Assembly: GCA_013399115.1 (NCBI GenBank)
Contig: VXAA01003006.1
Coordinates: 1,212,965-1,276,964, forward strand
Direction: 5' to 3'
DNA length: 64,000 nt
Source of the DNA: Anseranas semipalmata
Taxonomy: Eukaryota > Chordata > Aves > Anseriformes > Anseranatidae
The position numbers and the translations under genes were made by a program. Positions 13,901 to 26,962 of the stretch are shown in pieces. Numbering within the stretch: position 1 is the first letter of the stretch; every line of letters begins with the position of its first letter. The notes beneath the pieces were generated by a model that worked only from the letters and a program-made list of their open reading frames with translations, was not told the DNA's origin and did no database searches.

Positions 13901-16900
13901 TCTTCCACTGTGGTACCAACATCAGGCTGGGCTGGGCTGTCCCACAGGAGCCCAGTCCTCCTCCCTGCGTTCTCCTTCCAGACCCCCCTGCAATGGGGCT
14001 GCTGCATTCAAGATGGGGCAGAGTAACAGTGCCAGGGCTTCTCCATTATCCCCGGTTTCCTGGGTCATCCTCTCATTCCCTGAAATCAGACCAGGGCACT
14101 TTTTTGGGTTGTATCACTGATGAGACCAGGCCAAGGAGTCCTTATCCCACACGGACTGGCTCTCTGTAGGGTTGTTCCTATCCAAGCTTCCTGGTGCTGA
14201 GAGGTCCCCAGGGCAGGAGTGAAGGATGGAGAGCAATGAGGAAAGTTTTGTGGCTTCAGCCCTCAGAGAGAGCCATGCCCCTGTGCAGTGCCCTCATCCT
14301 GCACCCCGCTCCCAGCCAGCCCTGGGGGTGCAGGAGTGGCCACCTGTGGGAAGGGGACCTGCCACACCGTCCCGTCCAGCGCAGCAAAGCTGGTGTGGTC
14401 AGGGTTGCATGGCAGGTCCAGCTCCAACAGCATCAGCCAAGACCGATGCCAGAAGCTGAATAGGTTATTTTTAATTATACCAACAACACAGAAGGACCCA
14501 TGATACTGTTTTTGAATGAGAACTATTTAAAGGAATAAAATCATCACCATGGAAACGGGGAGCTTTGCCAGAGAGCAGCAGGAAACGAAGTTCAGCAAGA
14601 GATATCCGAGGAATTTTCAGCCATGACAGCAGCAGTAGCTGCTCCTATTGGGGTTGCACCTTTGGGCCAGGGGACCCCAAGCTGCCTTCCTGAACCTGCT
14701 GAGCCCGAGGGAGCCGATTGCCTGCGCTTGTGGTAGGTGCAGCACTTCTGCACGGTGACTCACCGGTGCTGCTCATGCCTGAGGAGGGACCAGAGGAAGA
14801 ACAGAGCCTGTGACAGAGGCTACAAATGGGATTTGGGAAGTAAAATTAACTACACAGGGATTAGACCAAAATGTACTCAGGGGGCTTGAAAGACTTCAAA
14901 TGTGTTATCAGCCTGGCTGCTTCATTAAGTTCTGATTAGGTCCAAAGGCCTGTTCTTTATCTTGAAGTCCTAAAGAGGCAAGGACAAAAGCTTAGCTGAA
15001 AGGCAACAATCTCTTCTTCACCCCACTTAGGAGATCCCTGTGTTCCCTACGCTCATCCTACCATTGCAGGGAAGTTATGGACACCTCATTCTTGGCTGTT
15101 GAAATTGCTCATCAAGAATAAGTCTCCTAATTTCACAGGGTGGCTTATACAGCCATCGCAAACTTATCAGCACCTAGCCTTCCTCCCTGAGCTGTCAGGG
15201 AGGCTGACTCCAGAGCAGATCTGTTCACTTGATATGTTTTTAGCCTTTTGTGAGTCATTTCCATACTCAGGAGGCCAACCTGAGCAGCTGTCACCTTCTC
15301 CACTGCATTTGAAGCCAAGGGGGATGTATGGGCAGCTGCTTCGTGTTGTTCTTTGTTGGGTGCTCCTTGGTGCAATTCCAACTATGGTTGACTGTGCAGG
15401 CAGAACCAAAGTTGAAGGGATAGAAAACCCAGAAAACAAAAATGCAATTGCATAAAACAAGCTGGAGAAGTGGCAGCAGCAGTAGTCCAGGCAATGATAA
15501 GGTAGCAAGAAATGTTAGGGAAGCCCAAAGGAGAAGCAACACCCATGCAAGGGGAGCCAGCAGCCCCCGTTCTCACTTGAGAGTAAGTGCATTACTTATC
15601 TGGCCTCTCAGGCACTTATCCTAATATTTTGTTGTGTGAAAGAAACAAGACAAGATGGACAAGAAACTCCATTGCTCCTGCATGAAAGCCAGTCTGCACT
15701 GGGGAGCCCAGGGGTGATCTCTGCTTAAGCAGCAGTCGCTGCCTGCAGGTCAGCCTGGGGCTCTGCTGTCATTAGTGGGTGTCTGCAGACGCCTTGACAT
15801 CCATTCTGAGCAGCAGCTCTTGGGCACGACGGAAAATGTTCTCTGTGGTCAGCACTTTCATGGGATCTAACAGCAGCCGCAGACGCCAGGATTAGTCCTC
15901 GGTGGTTGACAAGGACTGCTGTCTCCATGTGGATTGAAGTGGAGCAGAGAAACTTGCACCTGAGAAACAGCTGGGTTAAATGCAGGGGGAATGCTTGAAA
16001 TCGGCGATCTCACTGTGCATCTCCTCTCCTTTTATGGGAGCAGCAACCCCACAAACACCCCAGAGACACGTCAGCGCCTGCGCCGGCCCTCAGGGCAGCT
16101 GGGCTGCAGGCATCAGACCCCAGCCAAGAAGGCAGCAGACCAGACGGAGGCTAATATTACTCTTCCCAGAGGTTCAGTAGGTCACCACTTCATCCTGTGA
16201 GCAACTCCAAATTTCAGGGCAGTGAGAGAATTGTTTATATTGGCTACTTGTATGAATGCTGAAAAAAAAGGGTATTATGGGACTTCTGTTCTTTAATTCC
16301 AAAAAGAAATCAAACATGTCTAGACTGTTGCATGCATGTGGCTTTCTTCCAGGCTTCTTCCACCTGGAGCAATAAGCAGGCTGGAAATTCTCCACAAAAG
16401 AGTTTTCAACACCCCTTTAAAAACACTCCCACCCCATGCACACCAGCCAGTATTGACCAGCCAAATCCTATTAGGAGGCGACGTCAGATAGGGAAAAAGA
16501 TTTCAGGCGCAGGTCACAGAAAGCCGCTGCGATGTCCCCTCTCTCCTTCCACAGAGGGAGGCTCGGCAAGCAGAGGACAGTGTGCCTGTAGCAGGGCACC
16601 GGCACCACAGGGGGACGTTTCTGGGTTTTCTGGATGTTTTCAGGCCCCTACCACATCGGGGCAGACGCTGCCATCATGCAGCATCAGCTCATCCCGCGGG
16701 ATTGCCCCTGCACCCCTGCAGACCGTATTAAACAGTGCTGCAGTTCAGGCGTGGGCTGTTTTTTTGTTGTTATCTGGGGAACTTGGGAGCATTGCTGACA
16801 GGAGATGTCAGAGCTGGTTGGGGTGAATGACATCTTCCCTTTAGCTCGGAATCAGCCTGAGCTCACATCAGCCGAGCTTCATTCATGTCAGCTCACCGAG

Positions 16901-18117
16901 GAGCCACGGTGGCAGAGCTGGGGGAGGACCAGCAGCTGGGGAAGGCTGAAGTTCGTGCTACTATGACCGATGCTGTGCTCAGTCTTCTTGGCAAGGTTTC
17001 CAGTCCCAGTCTTTCATTCTTCCTTCCCCTCCACCCCCCCACATAGAAAGGAAGATCCCTCTTAACCCGACGTTGTAGACATCTGTCCAGCAAACGTACC
17101 TACATAATTAGTCAGAGATGGGAACAACTGTAGGAGCTGGCTCCCAAAAGCCCCACAGCCCCGTTCCCTCCCTTTTCTCAGCAGATCTATGGACATACTG
17201 GTACATTCAGCTGGTTTCCCTGCGTGTCCTCGCTCACAAGCCCTCAACGCTTTGCCATCACCACCATTGCTCAGGCTCTGCAGAGCTGCCAGGGGCCACG
17301 GGCACAGGGCCTAGCTGCGTGAGGAGATGACAGCCAGGGAAATGGGCAGCCCAGCAGCCTGGGCTTGCTGTGGGGTACCTATGAGTAAACAAGGAAAGGA
17401 TCATCACCATTTTACAGGGACGCTGAAGAAGCAGAGAGCGACCTGGAGCTCATTACCCTGACATATACAAATGCTTTGTGAAGATAACTGACTTTACAAT
17501 TGCTTTTGTTTTACTCATCAGCTGCCTCGCACCACAAAGAGGTCCCCCGCACTGGGACAAGCTCTCTGCAGACAGCACAAGCTAACCAGCGGGCAAGAAG
17601 CTGCAGTGGGGCATCCAACAGGGGCCTTGGTATTTTATCTTGGGGTAAACTAATAACTTTGCTCCCTTCCAGACAGTAATCTGGGACAGGAGATTTCTGC
17701 CACCCTTTAACCAAACACTGGGGAAGCACTAGATGTGCAGTTTTTAGCATGTCCAGGGCACTTGGACACCACCTGTCATGTCCAATGTAGTGCAACCACC
17801 CACATGCTGCAGTGCCGTGCCATGCTCAGGGCGGCACCCAGCACCTGGTCCAATGCTGACACGGGTGTGCAGTGAGCAGATCCCAACAGGGAGCATGTGC
17901 CAGGGGCATGCAGCACAACCGGAGGACGGAGGTTAAAGTTTCATTGGTGTCCTACCAAAATACCCCTGTCACTGGCCTAGCTGAGAGGTCATCATTGCTT
18001 GTCCCACCACAGCTGGAGCTTGCAGAGCTTCAGAGCACAGTGTCTCCTGGCTGTACAGGGGGCAAGGACTCCTGTAAGAGGGATGATAGCCCCAGCTTTC
18101 ACTCTTCTCTAGGTCAA

Positions 18118-18141
18118 AAAAGTCCAGATTACTGGACTTTT
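18118..18141. repeat. perfect 10-bp hairpin with 4-base loop
   Basis: AAAAGTCCAG (18118-18127), loop ATTA, CTGGACTTTT (18132-18141). The arms are exact reverse complements. No neighbouring gene gives it an obvious role. Confidence 0.8.
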
Positions 18142-20334
18142 AATTACCAAATTAATTTTCTGGACATGATGCAGAAAACAAATATTTGAGAGAGGCTTTG
18201 CAGGGATCTGGTCTCATAATGGTGAAGAGCTTCTGCACACAACAGCAGGTTCGGTCCCTTTTTGAAACATTGCTTAATGCTGGTGGAATTTAACTACACC
18301 GCAGCAGGGTGTAAGTACATCTAGATCACTGGCTAGGAAGCTTTATAAAGCTATAAAACCCGAAATAAACAGAGAGCTGGGGTCAGGCTGGGTCAACTCC
18401 CCAGGGCTGGTGGCTATGAAAGAGGAGCCCCCTGCTCGGGGAGGGGTGATGCACCAGCAATGCGCTCTGCCTGAGCCTGCATGGAGCTGGGGTCGGTCTG
18501 CACGGCCAGGGGAGCCATCTGTCCCAGCTACCTGTGACCACAGGGGTCCGAGACCACTGTGCCACAGCTGGCTGCTGCTCCGAGGGGTGCTGAGCAGCAG
18601 GGGGACTGGCCAAGGCAGGAGGCAGGGACAGGAGCCCTTCGTCTCCCATGACATGAGCTTGTCCTCGTCCTGCGGCAGGGCCAGCTCTTCCACTGGGACA
18701 GAGGCCGCCCGGTTTGGTGGCAGTTGGGCTCTGACACGGGGGGAGGACGCTGCTGCAGCGTCAGACCGCAGGTGGCCTGTGCGGGAGCCGGCGTTCCCCA
18801 TCTGGCAGAGCCGACAGCTCTGGGGCAGGTGGGCAACACCGTGGTGACACAGATACGCTATGCCCCATCAGCTACTCATATATAATGCAGGACATGTGTG
18901 GTGACATGCTTTAAGCCCTGTATGAGAATCCAAGGTACATATGAGATTACTAAGTACTTTGATGGGTATCCCAGCCTGCTGCCCCTGTGGCATCCTCACA
19001 GTCTGTACCAGCCATATCCCCCGGTTCAGCATTGCTTAGCCACCACTGTGATTTTCCATGGCTGTGAACAACCTGGACAGAAGAAGGCAAGGTAATTATG
19101 ATCTTCATCTTCTACAAATGATTTCTTTGGGAACTTGAGTAATTTGATTAGATACTTCCATTTTCTTCCACCTAATGCCCAGGGCCAAGCATGCTGCTTC
19201 CTTCACCAGCAGGACGTGGTATTGTTAACATTATGTGAGTTATAAAAGGACGGATGAGTGATACCTATAATTTTATTTCATTTCCTGCATGGAAAAAATA
19301 ATTAGATTTATTTAAGAAAAGAAGAACAACTGAGGCATTATTCATCATGGAGCACTCTACTGGGAAATGTTACTGAGCTAAGGAGAAATCAGCACAAAGA
19401 GCTGACTCTGGGGCTTGGCTAAGTAATAAAAATTTCTCCAGGAACATTCATAGATCTCTCACTAACACTAATCCAGCCTTTTCCTCTGTTTGTGCAACGA
19501 TGAATTCCCTGACAGGTTAAATCAACTCCCCCATCTTGAGAAGGGAACTCTGTCCAGCTTGATTTGCTGAAGGTGGTCAGGTACCAGCTTAAACAACATC
19601 CAACTTTTTGCAGAAAAATCTTTGAGCTGCTACTTTTCTGAGATGAACAAACAACGAACTCTGTACTAAACTGAGCAAGCATCACCATGACTGTTTAGTG
19701 AATTAGTTTACTACGTCTCAGAGTAGGGATACTACCATGGAAGTAGAAAGATCATGTAGACAAAATACCTGCACATCCCACTCTTCCTTAGTTTGTTGCC
19801 ACAGAGAACCAGACACCCACATGGGTTACTCTCCAGTGAGACGTCTAAGTTAATAGATTTGAAAATGCCAATTAGCAACTGGAATAACAAGAAAAGGAAC
19901 AATCTCAGTGCGGTTCTCCGAGGGGCCCTTGGAGACAGAATTCAATGATGTTATGATCAAATTTACACTATTATCGGTCTCTTTCCCATCTCCTCATCTG
20001 GTCATAGTTTAGCACCAGCAGGAATCCTGCAGGGTCTGGCGGGGTGCTTCCACAGGGATGAGCACCATGCACTGTAGAGCATGGGCTGAGCCGTGCAGGT
20101 TAGTGGGAAAGTGGAAAAATCTACAAGAAGAAAAGAGTCATAGCCTGTCTTGGTAACAAAATGGGCTGTGAGGGGCTTTTGTATTTATACACAAGGCAAA
20201 CACAGCTTTCACATCCATCTAAAAGCAGGTAACTGGACTGGCCAACTGCAGTACCTTGAGACCAGCATGCATGGGCTTAATACAGCTTCTGGTAGCTGCA
20301 CGCAGCCTTGTTACCTGAAATGATATTTTAAATG

Positions 20335-20355
20335 CCCCCCCCCCTTTTTTTTTTT
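20335..20355. repeat. poly(C)-poly(T) tract
   Basis: Ten C followed by eleven T and then 'agg'. It resembles a plus-strand splice acceptor tract, but no coding exon follows it that I can recognise. Confidence 0.8.
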
Positions 20356-21074
20356 AGGATTTCCTCTCTCTGCCTGCCACTCCAGTACATCAGGGTGGTG
20401 CAGGTGCACCTTGCAGAGTGTTTTTCATGGCACCATTACGGTTCCGGCAGGAAACTGGGCTGTTTAGCACACGATTTAGGGGGACGGGTGTCTGTGCTGC
20501 TGGCGTAACTGTGGTGCGTCCTGCAGGAGAGCCAGCACCACATGGCCACCCGATCCATGAGGTGATCAACAGCACGGCAATTAAATGTGGGAATCGTTAA
20601 AACCACTCGGAGTCTGTTTTCATTTGATTTTCCTAAAAGATGTTAGGAAAAGGTCAGGTTTCCTAGAGAGGAAGCTGACTTGAAGGCCACACTCGGGCCC
20701 GGCGCTGGTACCAGCTAGGTCAGCTGCAGCTTGACACCTTGCCTGACAGAGGGCCTTCTCCTGAAGGGTTTGGCCAGAGCACCAGCGGCTCCTCCTGCAC
20801 AGACTGGGCACAGCCTGCACTGCAAGCTGCTGAGAAACAGGTAAAATTTGAGCAGAGAAGTGCGAAACTCTGGGGAAAAGCAAGTAATGGCTCTGGTATT
20901 TACTGACTTTCAACACATCTCTTTTCTACCCCTCAACCATACAACTCCCTGTTTTTCTGTCCGTGTCCCTCACTTGAGTCCCCCAGGTCTGCCTTTCCCC
21001 TCCTGCGTTACTCCAGCTGGGGTGTGAGATCTGAGCCATACTTCTCCTGCCCGTGAGCTCCCCCTGGCCCGGCG

Positions 21075-21108
21075 CTGAGGGCAGGAGACACCTGAGGGCA
21101 GGAGACAC
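21075..21108. repeat. tandem duplication of 17 bp
   Basis: The unit 'ctgagggcaggagacac' occurs twice with no spacer, at 21075-21091 and 21092-21108. The copies are identical, so the event is recent or the site is unstable. Confidence 0.9.
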
Positions 21109-23839
21109 CTGCACCCATCAGCACAGCCTGATGGGGCAAAGCAAGGCCCAGCCTTCCCAGGGCCACCTCAGGTCTCACACGTGTCCTCTTGCAGATGCCT
21201 GCTAAGAATCCAGTATAAGGGGTGGGTGAACGCCAAGAGAAGCAGCCTTGTGATTTACTTTTTTTCTGAAAGCTGTTCATTTTCTCAAGAAATAGGCCAA
21301 GGGTTGGCCTTTGGTCCCTGGTGGCAAGCAACATCCCAGTTCTCGAGCATCAGCAATGCTTTATTTCAGCAGCCTCAGAGCTCTTCCCTCCATTTGTCCC
21401 ACTGGAGATGCCTCGAGTCACCACCATGTTTTGTAAAGCAGCCATTTCACTTTGAACAGGGCAGGCCTTCCAAATACCTCACCCTTTTGTCCCACCTGGG
21501 CCACAAGATACGGGGGCTCTGCAAGGCGGCCTGCAAACGCCGCAGCAAAGCCCCTCCATGCGCTGGGGCCTGGCGCCAGCACGGCTCTGCTTGTGCTGCC
21601 ATTTCGCACACACATGCACAGTAAGATGGAAACAACCTGAGTCAGTCGAACACGCGAACCGTTTTTTCCACTTGTGCCTGCTCTGTGGACAGCTGAAGCC
21701 TGCACTGCATTCATTTCCCTCAGGTTAGGCATTAGGCTCTCTGCCCCAGTGCTTCCGCATCTATCAGCCGAACCTGAAGTCTTATAAAACGTGCTTAGCT
21801 CAACACAGCCTATTTTCTATGCCATCAGCTTGCGCTATTAATTAGCTACAATGATATTTTCTTCCTTCTATTTTAGCTCCGTCCCATATCAGCCCTTCCA
21901 TCGCGCTGCAAGTGGGCTGACGGGCCTGGAACTAGGTCATCCTGCTTCTGCGGTGGCTTCCAGCCCCGCAGAGCTCCCAGCCTTATTAACACCCCCCGTG
22001 GGGACAGACCAGGGACCTCCCGGGTGGCTTGCTGAAACCTCCCGCACACCGTCCAGCAGTGTGAAGGTACCAAGGAGCGCGGGCATCCCACCGGCAACTT
22101 CTGACCCAGGGGTCCTGCTGCCCATCCTGCGTTACTGCAGCAAAATGGCATTTTCAGCTAATGCTGGGCAAGCAACAGGTTCCTTCTGACCTGGATTTAA
22201 CTGAACTCTCCTTCCTGACCTTTATTCCTTTTTTTTTTTTCCTTTAGGCTTTTGTTTCCCTCATTACTTTCCCACATTTCCAGTTTATATTTATCACAGT
22301 GAACTTCCCCTTTTCATTGTTTGCTGATCATAAATATGTATTTTATTACTACGTTTACTGCCCCCAAACCCAAGCTCATTTGCAAACCAACAGCACCCAT
22401 CTCTCTCAGCAAGGCTTTTAGTCTTCCTAGCAAAATGTCCTAAAACCATTTTAAGTCATAGCTGGAGGGAAAGAAGCCATGGCTACCCTGGCAGCTATTA
22501 TATCCTGCTACTGGCCGTAAAATTGGGTTTTCACATCCTGAAACCAAGAGCAAGGGTGTCTTATGAAGTGGCAGCAGTCCTTGTGACTCCCATCTCCTCC
22601 CTGCCCAGTAAATCACTCCAGAACACGGTAACGCTTCTGAGAAAGAGCCCTCTCCCACCTCCCGCTGATGAGGGGCAGAGCATCCCCCGTCCAGCCCAGC
22701 TCCCACCAACCACCCCTGCTGCTCCCTGGGGGTTTTTGCTTGATAGTGAAGGAGCACCAGGAGAAACCTCTCAGCTTTCCACCAGCTGAATTGGTGCCCA
22801 TGGGACATCCAGTGGCAGGGGCTGGCCTGCCTCAGTGCAGGAGAGGGGGTTTCCCCTGTGCAGCAGTTTCATGCTAACAGGTCTCAGCTGCTCATGAAGC
22901 CATCAGCCGCCTCCTCACCCAGTTTGCTCTTTATTTTTTTTTTTCCCCAGCTGTATACAGATGAAATCCTCCCTTTTCAGCCAGTATAATTGTCATTTAG
23001 TATGAACAGCTGAGGATTTCATTTGGTTTAAACTTGACAAATGTAATCAGCTAAACAATAAACTGACTTTGAGTTCTGTAAAAAATTTCATCTGGCAAAA
23101 GTAAGACTGAAGTAGAATTGCCCTTGGGCTGGAAACAAACACTGACTTCAGAAACAACAGCATAAAACTGTAGAAACATCAAAGGTATTTCAAGACCGGC
23201 AGCATGAGACCTCAAGATGTGTCACTCAGAGTGAAATCCTCCCATGTTTGTGCAGATTTTCAATGTAAGATTACAGCTAAGTGATTAATGAGCCATTACT
23301 CCTGCTGTCTGCTGCAATTTGTGTGTCTCCAGCAAGGTGATCTACTGTCCTAACCTGCTCATTAGCTGCTGGGAAGTTGGGCCACAGAAAGTCTGTATCT
23401 TTTGCATCCATATCATTAGTGAGATGAATGAAAAACGATGCCCTTCCTGGCAAAACATACGGTAGATGAAAGCTGAAGAGCCCTTGCATTGGGTGACAAA
23501 CTGCAACAGTTTTGACTTTAAAAGTATGTGTAAGTAAACAAAAATCTCCATCTAAGGCTTTAACTGCTTCCACTGTTCCTCAGACAGATTATCCCAGCCA
23601 GGCAGTGATTTAGGAATTCAAAACATCGCTGCAGACTTTCCCAGCTTAAAAATAAGTCTTCCACATCATCTGAAACATGTAAGAGCTAAAAAGNTATGCC
23701 CCATAGGACATACTAAGTCAATTCTCAGTTCTCTCACTGAATTACAAGGAAATAAAGGACTGCTACTGTTCTCTGTCACTTTGGGCATGGAAGTAAATAG
23801 CACAGCACAGTCAGCTTGTATGAAAGGCAAACCTTGGTG

Positions 23840-24511
23840 ATGTTGAGTTTCAAGAGGACTCATGTACAACTTGAAGCACGAACGTCTTTTCGTTCCAGGC
23901 TGGATCACCTTTCCTTTCTCTCTCCCCAAAGGTTACATAGGTGGGAAACAGATGTTTCTCATGGTTTGGAGAAAATTGTATTCAAGGATATGATCCAAGC
24001 GAGAAATTCCACATCTGGCCGTAACATACAGGAAATGTCACTGAAGCAAAAAGTACTGCAACTGGGGACAGTTTCATTTTTGCTTTCTAGTCACCCAAGC
24101 ACAGCAAGTCCCCCTCTATTCTCGCCTAGAGGGGGAGAAGAAGGGACCGGGTTCCTCAGTGAGGTGTGGAAACCTCAGGAAGGGGAAGAGCCAATGAGAG
24201 GCAGCTCTTGCTTTAGAGTTCTCTGTTCTTCCTGCAAGGATGCTTTATTTTTCTTTCCTCATTTTAACAGGGTGCATAAGGATCATCCTGAAATGAAGCC
24301 CCAAAACTTCCTTCCTAAGATCCAAAGCAAACATGAATTAGAAATGAAGTGTTTTTCTCTACAGATCTTTCTGCAGCAGGTCCCAGGTGACATGAAGCTA
24401 AACCAGACAGCTGTAGGAAAAAGACACAATGAGCTGGTCAAAGCCTGGGGAAACCTCTGGGACTTCTCCATTTGCATTTCAGACAAAAGGAGAAAGCCCA
24501 CTCCTGAATGA
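23840..24511 (+). other. long unexplained open frame (223 codons from ATG)
   Basis: An ATG at 23840 opens a frame running to a TGA at 24509-24511. The frame is also open upstream to about 23816. It is the longest frame in the window outside DCAF5 exons. The translation is basic and rich in Ser, Lys and Phe, with no signal peptide, membrane segment, repeat or family motif that I recognise. It lies antisense to the region downstream of DCAF5 and stops just before a SINE relic. A chance frame in a 64-kb window is quite possible, and I do not call it a gene. Confidence 0.12.
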
Positions 24512-24514
24512 TGC

Positions 24515-24575
24515 AACAGGCTGATGGTTAGGACACTCAACTGAAAGACAGGAGACCCAAGTTCAAGTCCCTGAC
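24515..24575 (+). mobile_element. degraded tRNA-derived SINE head (MIR/CORE-SINE-like)
   Basis: The sequence has a pol III A-box-like segment 'ggctgatggttagga' (24519-24533) and a B-box-like 'agttcaagtcc' (24560-24570) at normal tRNA spacing. Between them is 'actgaaagacaggagaccc', which resembles the anticodon-arm region of amniote tRNA-derived SINEs. It cannot be a functional tRNA because the acceptor stem does not pair. The body after 24575 is too degraded to delimit. Confidence 0.5.
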
Positions 24576-26438
24576 TTGAATGATGCAGAGCACAAACGTC
24601 AATTCAGATTGCTTATTTCCTACAACGCATAAGCATGAGAGTACTGACCACACAGACACTGTGAGCTCTTTAGAGATTTCACTGCTTTTGGCCTGCACAA
24701 CCACTGAAGAAAACTTTGCAACATCTAGCACCTGCCAGAACCAGTGGGATTTTTGTTTTGGTCTTTAAAGAACTGCCATTTTCTTAACAGGTGTTTGAAA
24801 CTGTTCTTGTTCATATTAGTATAGCATTAACTGGGATTATTAGGGCACCCTGACGCAGGAGTACACTAATGTGTTTTATAAATCACGTATGTGCCAGAAC
24901 TGGCTTATTAAAGAATTCCTCAAGAACCCCATATAGTAATGAGGTTGTTATATCGTCATTCTCCCCATAGTAATTTGGTTGTTACAGCTATCTGCATCAC
25001 TCCAGTACTCTGCAGACTCTGGAGAAGTGCACAGAGCTCCCAGGTGGCAGAAACATTCTGAGAATCAGAGTGGGTAAAAATGAGAGAAAGCATCAGATGT
25101 AAAGGGTACCTCTCAACAGCGCTGTAAAAGATGAAAACGCACTAACACAGAACATTTTAACTCAATGAAGAAACAAAAAGCCTGTCTTGCTCTTGTTCAC
25201 AAACAGCAAAATAAATTAGAAAGGAAAACATCACAAGACCATAGCAATATCAAGCCACATCAGCTTCTGATGGCCACAAGACATTTGTGCACTAGGATGT
25301 GACAGAAAAGTACAAAACCACAGAAGTAGACCTATGCATCAATTTCCTTGACATATTTCAGGAAGAGTGATCTTCCAGCTTCCAAGTGACAGAACTTTTA
25401 AAGAGGGATTAGGATCAGGTTTCAGCTTCTTGAGAGTGGTTCTGTTATGACACTTAGAAAGAAAATTCCACCAGAATTTTTGGAGAAAATTAGGTTCTGA
25501 ACTAAGTTGTCCTTCCCAATTACTACTCCAGCTGAGACAGGCTGGACTTCAGTGCAATCACCTGGTACACCCATGGTTAAAATCCTGTGCTCTTCCTTTC
25601 TCAAAGCACCTGTACCTTTTTTCATGAGCCTTGTCCATGAGACACAGCCACCCCTTGACAGCAAAGTGTGACCTCCATCAAGCCACTCACCTTCGAGAAG
25701 ACTCACCAGCCATGGTAAGAGAATCACATGAGAGCTGGAAAAAAACACGCTAGGACTTTGGTTGATCGATCTCGTATCCTCTTGTGTCTATGAAAAAGCC
25801 TCGTTCTTGCCTGCTTCAGAGGAAAAGTCAACTTTGTCTCTGTCACTTTAGTTTAGATGCTGAACAGGTTGGTTTGACATTAATGCTTTAAACAGAGAAA
25901 ACAGAAATAGGCAAACATGTAGCTTGTGAGCTTATAGGAATGTCAAAAAGCACTTGTTTAAAGACCAATCCTTCTCTCTCCGACATGCTATGAAAAGAGA
26001 TAAAGGAGGATTTTTCTTTCCCACTGATAAGGTTTTTTTGGAGATGAACCATACAGTCTGGCCTAGCAATTTTCCTGTCATAACAAGCTGCATGAAAAGT
26101 CAATAGTAACTAACTAGCAAGGTAAATCAATATTTACCCAACCTTTTTGTTTTGAAGTACATGGCACATATTATTAGAAAAGGTGAAATCTCTTCAGATA
26201 CCAACTTGTGAGGTTTTCCATCGAAAAGCTTACTCTTTCCCCACAAAAGGGGAGTGCCAATGCCAGACACACAGCAACACTGCAGCCTAGCGAAGCAGGG
26301 AACTACCAGCACATCACGGCTCACAACCCAGTGGAGGGGAGGGAGAGAGCGGAGGTTTGCATATGGATCAATGACAAAGCAAAGCAACCTCCAAAGAGCA
26401 GCTCTTTTCAGTGTTGTCTACCTGTAGCAGACATGCCT

Positions 26439-26457
26439 TTTTTTTTTTTTTTTTTTT
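26439..26457. repeat. poly(T) tract
   Basis: A run of T followed by a 'gtcttttttgtcttt' repeat-like tail. No role is apparent. Confidence 0.8.
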
Positions 26458-26924
26458 GTCTTTTTTGTCTTTTGCAGATAATGTAGCTGGCCAGTGCTGA
26501 TAACATTATTTATATCTGTGAGGTGAACCCACTGATTTGGAAACTACAATTTTTGTGTGCAGTGAAATTTCCTATGAACAAAGGGTTAAGGTTGCAACCT
26601 ACCTTCCTGCTCCTGCTTTACAGAAACTAGAAACAACAAGCATGCAGACAACATGGGAGGCTACCTTTGGGAAAACACAGCAAATCTTTATACCCCGAGC
26701 TTATAGACGAGCATTAACACCAAACTGGGGAGCTTTTGTTCTGCTTATGAAAACAAACAAAAGAACCAGAAAGTGGGACCACAGGGCATTTGAGAAATGA
26801 TGAGAAAGGATGACCATGTCAAAGGAGAGGGGAGATGCTTTCACCCGCAATCTGGGCATTCCTCAGAGGAGGGCAGAAGAAGTGAGTGTGACAGCTGAGA
26901 AAACTTTTCCAATATAAAGAACTT

Positions 26925-26962
26925 AAAAAAAAAAAAATTAAAAAAAAAAAAAAAAAAAAAAA
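26925..26962. repeat. interrupted poly(A) tract
   Basis: Two A runs joined by 'tt', about 38 bases in all. No retrocopy could be recognised upstream on the plus strand, so it may be a simple low-complexity tract. Confidence 0.85.

Larger units (their letters stand above)
10991..22220. other. intergenic DNA, no gene recognised
   Basis: About 11 kb of alternating AT-rich and GC-rich patches, the latter near 13.8-14.5, 15.7-16.9 and 18.4-18.85 kb. Open frames up to about 164 codons occur, but where GC is high they are open on both strands at once, as in 18343-18847, which argues for composition rather than coding. None shows a known domain. No ACTN1 sequence, the expected neighbour from human gene order, was recognised. 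Small structural features inside are listed separately. Confidence 0.5.

Noticed and set aside
16600..16620. CTCF-like 'caccacagggggacg'
   Set aside because: Only a partial match to the CTCF core, and such partial matches are common in GC-rich sequence.
18343..18847. Overlapping open frames of about 145-152 codons on both strands
   Set aside because: Open on both strands in a GC-rich patch with no recognisable domain or splice support. Composition explains them.
1..22000. ACTN1 exons expected from human gene order next to DCAF5
   Set aside because: I looked for alpha-actinin N-terminal coding sequence on the minus strand and saw none, so no ACTN1 feature is reported.
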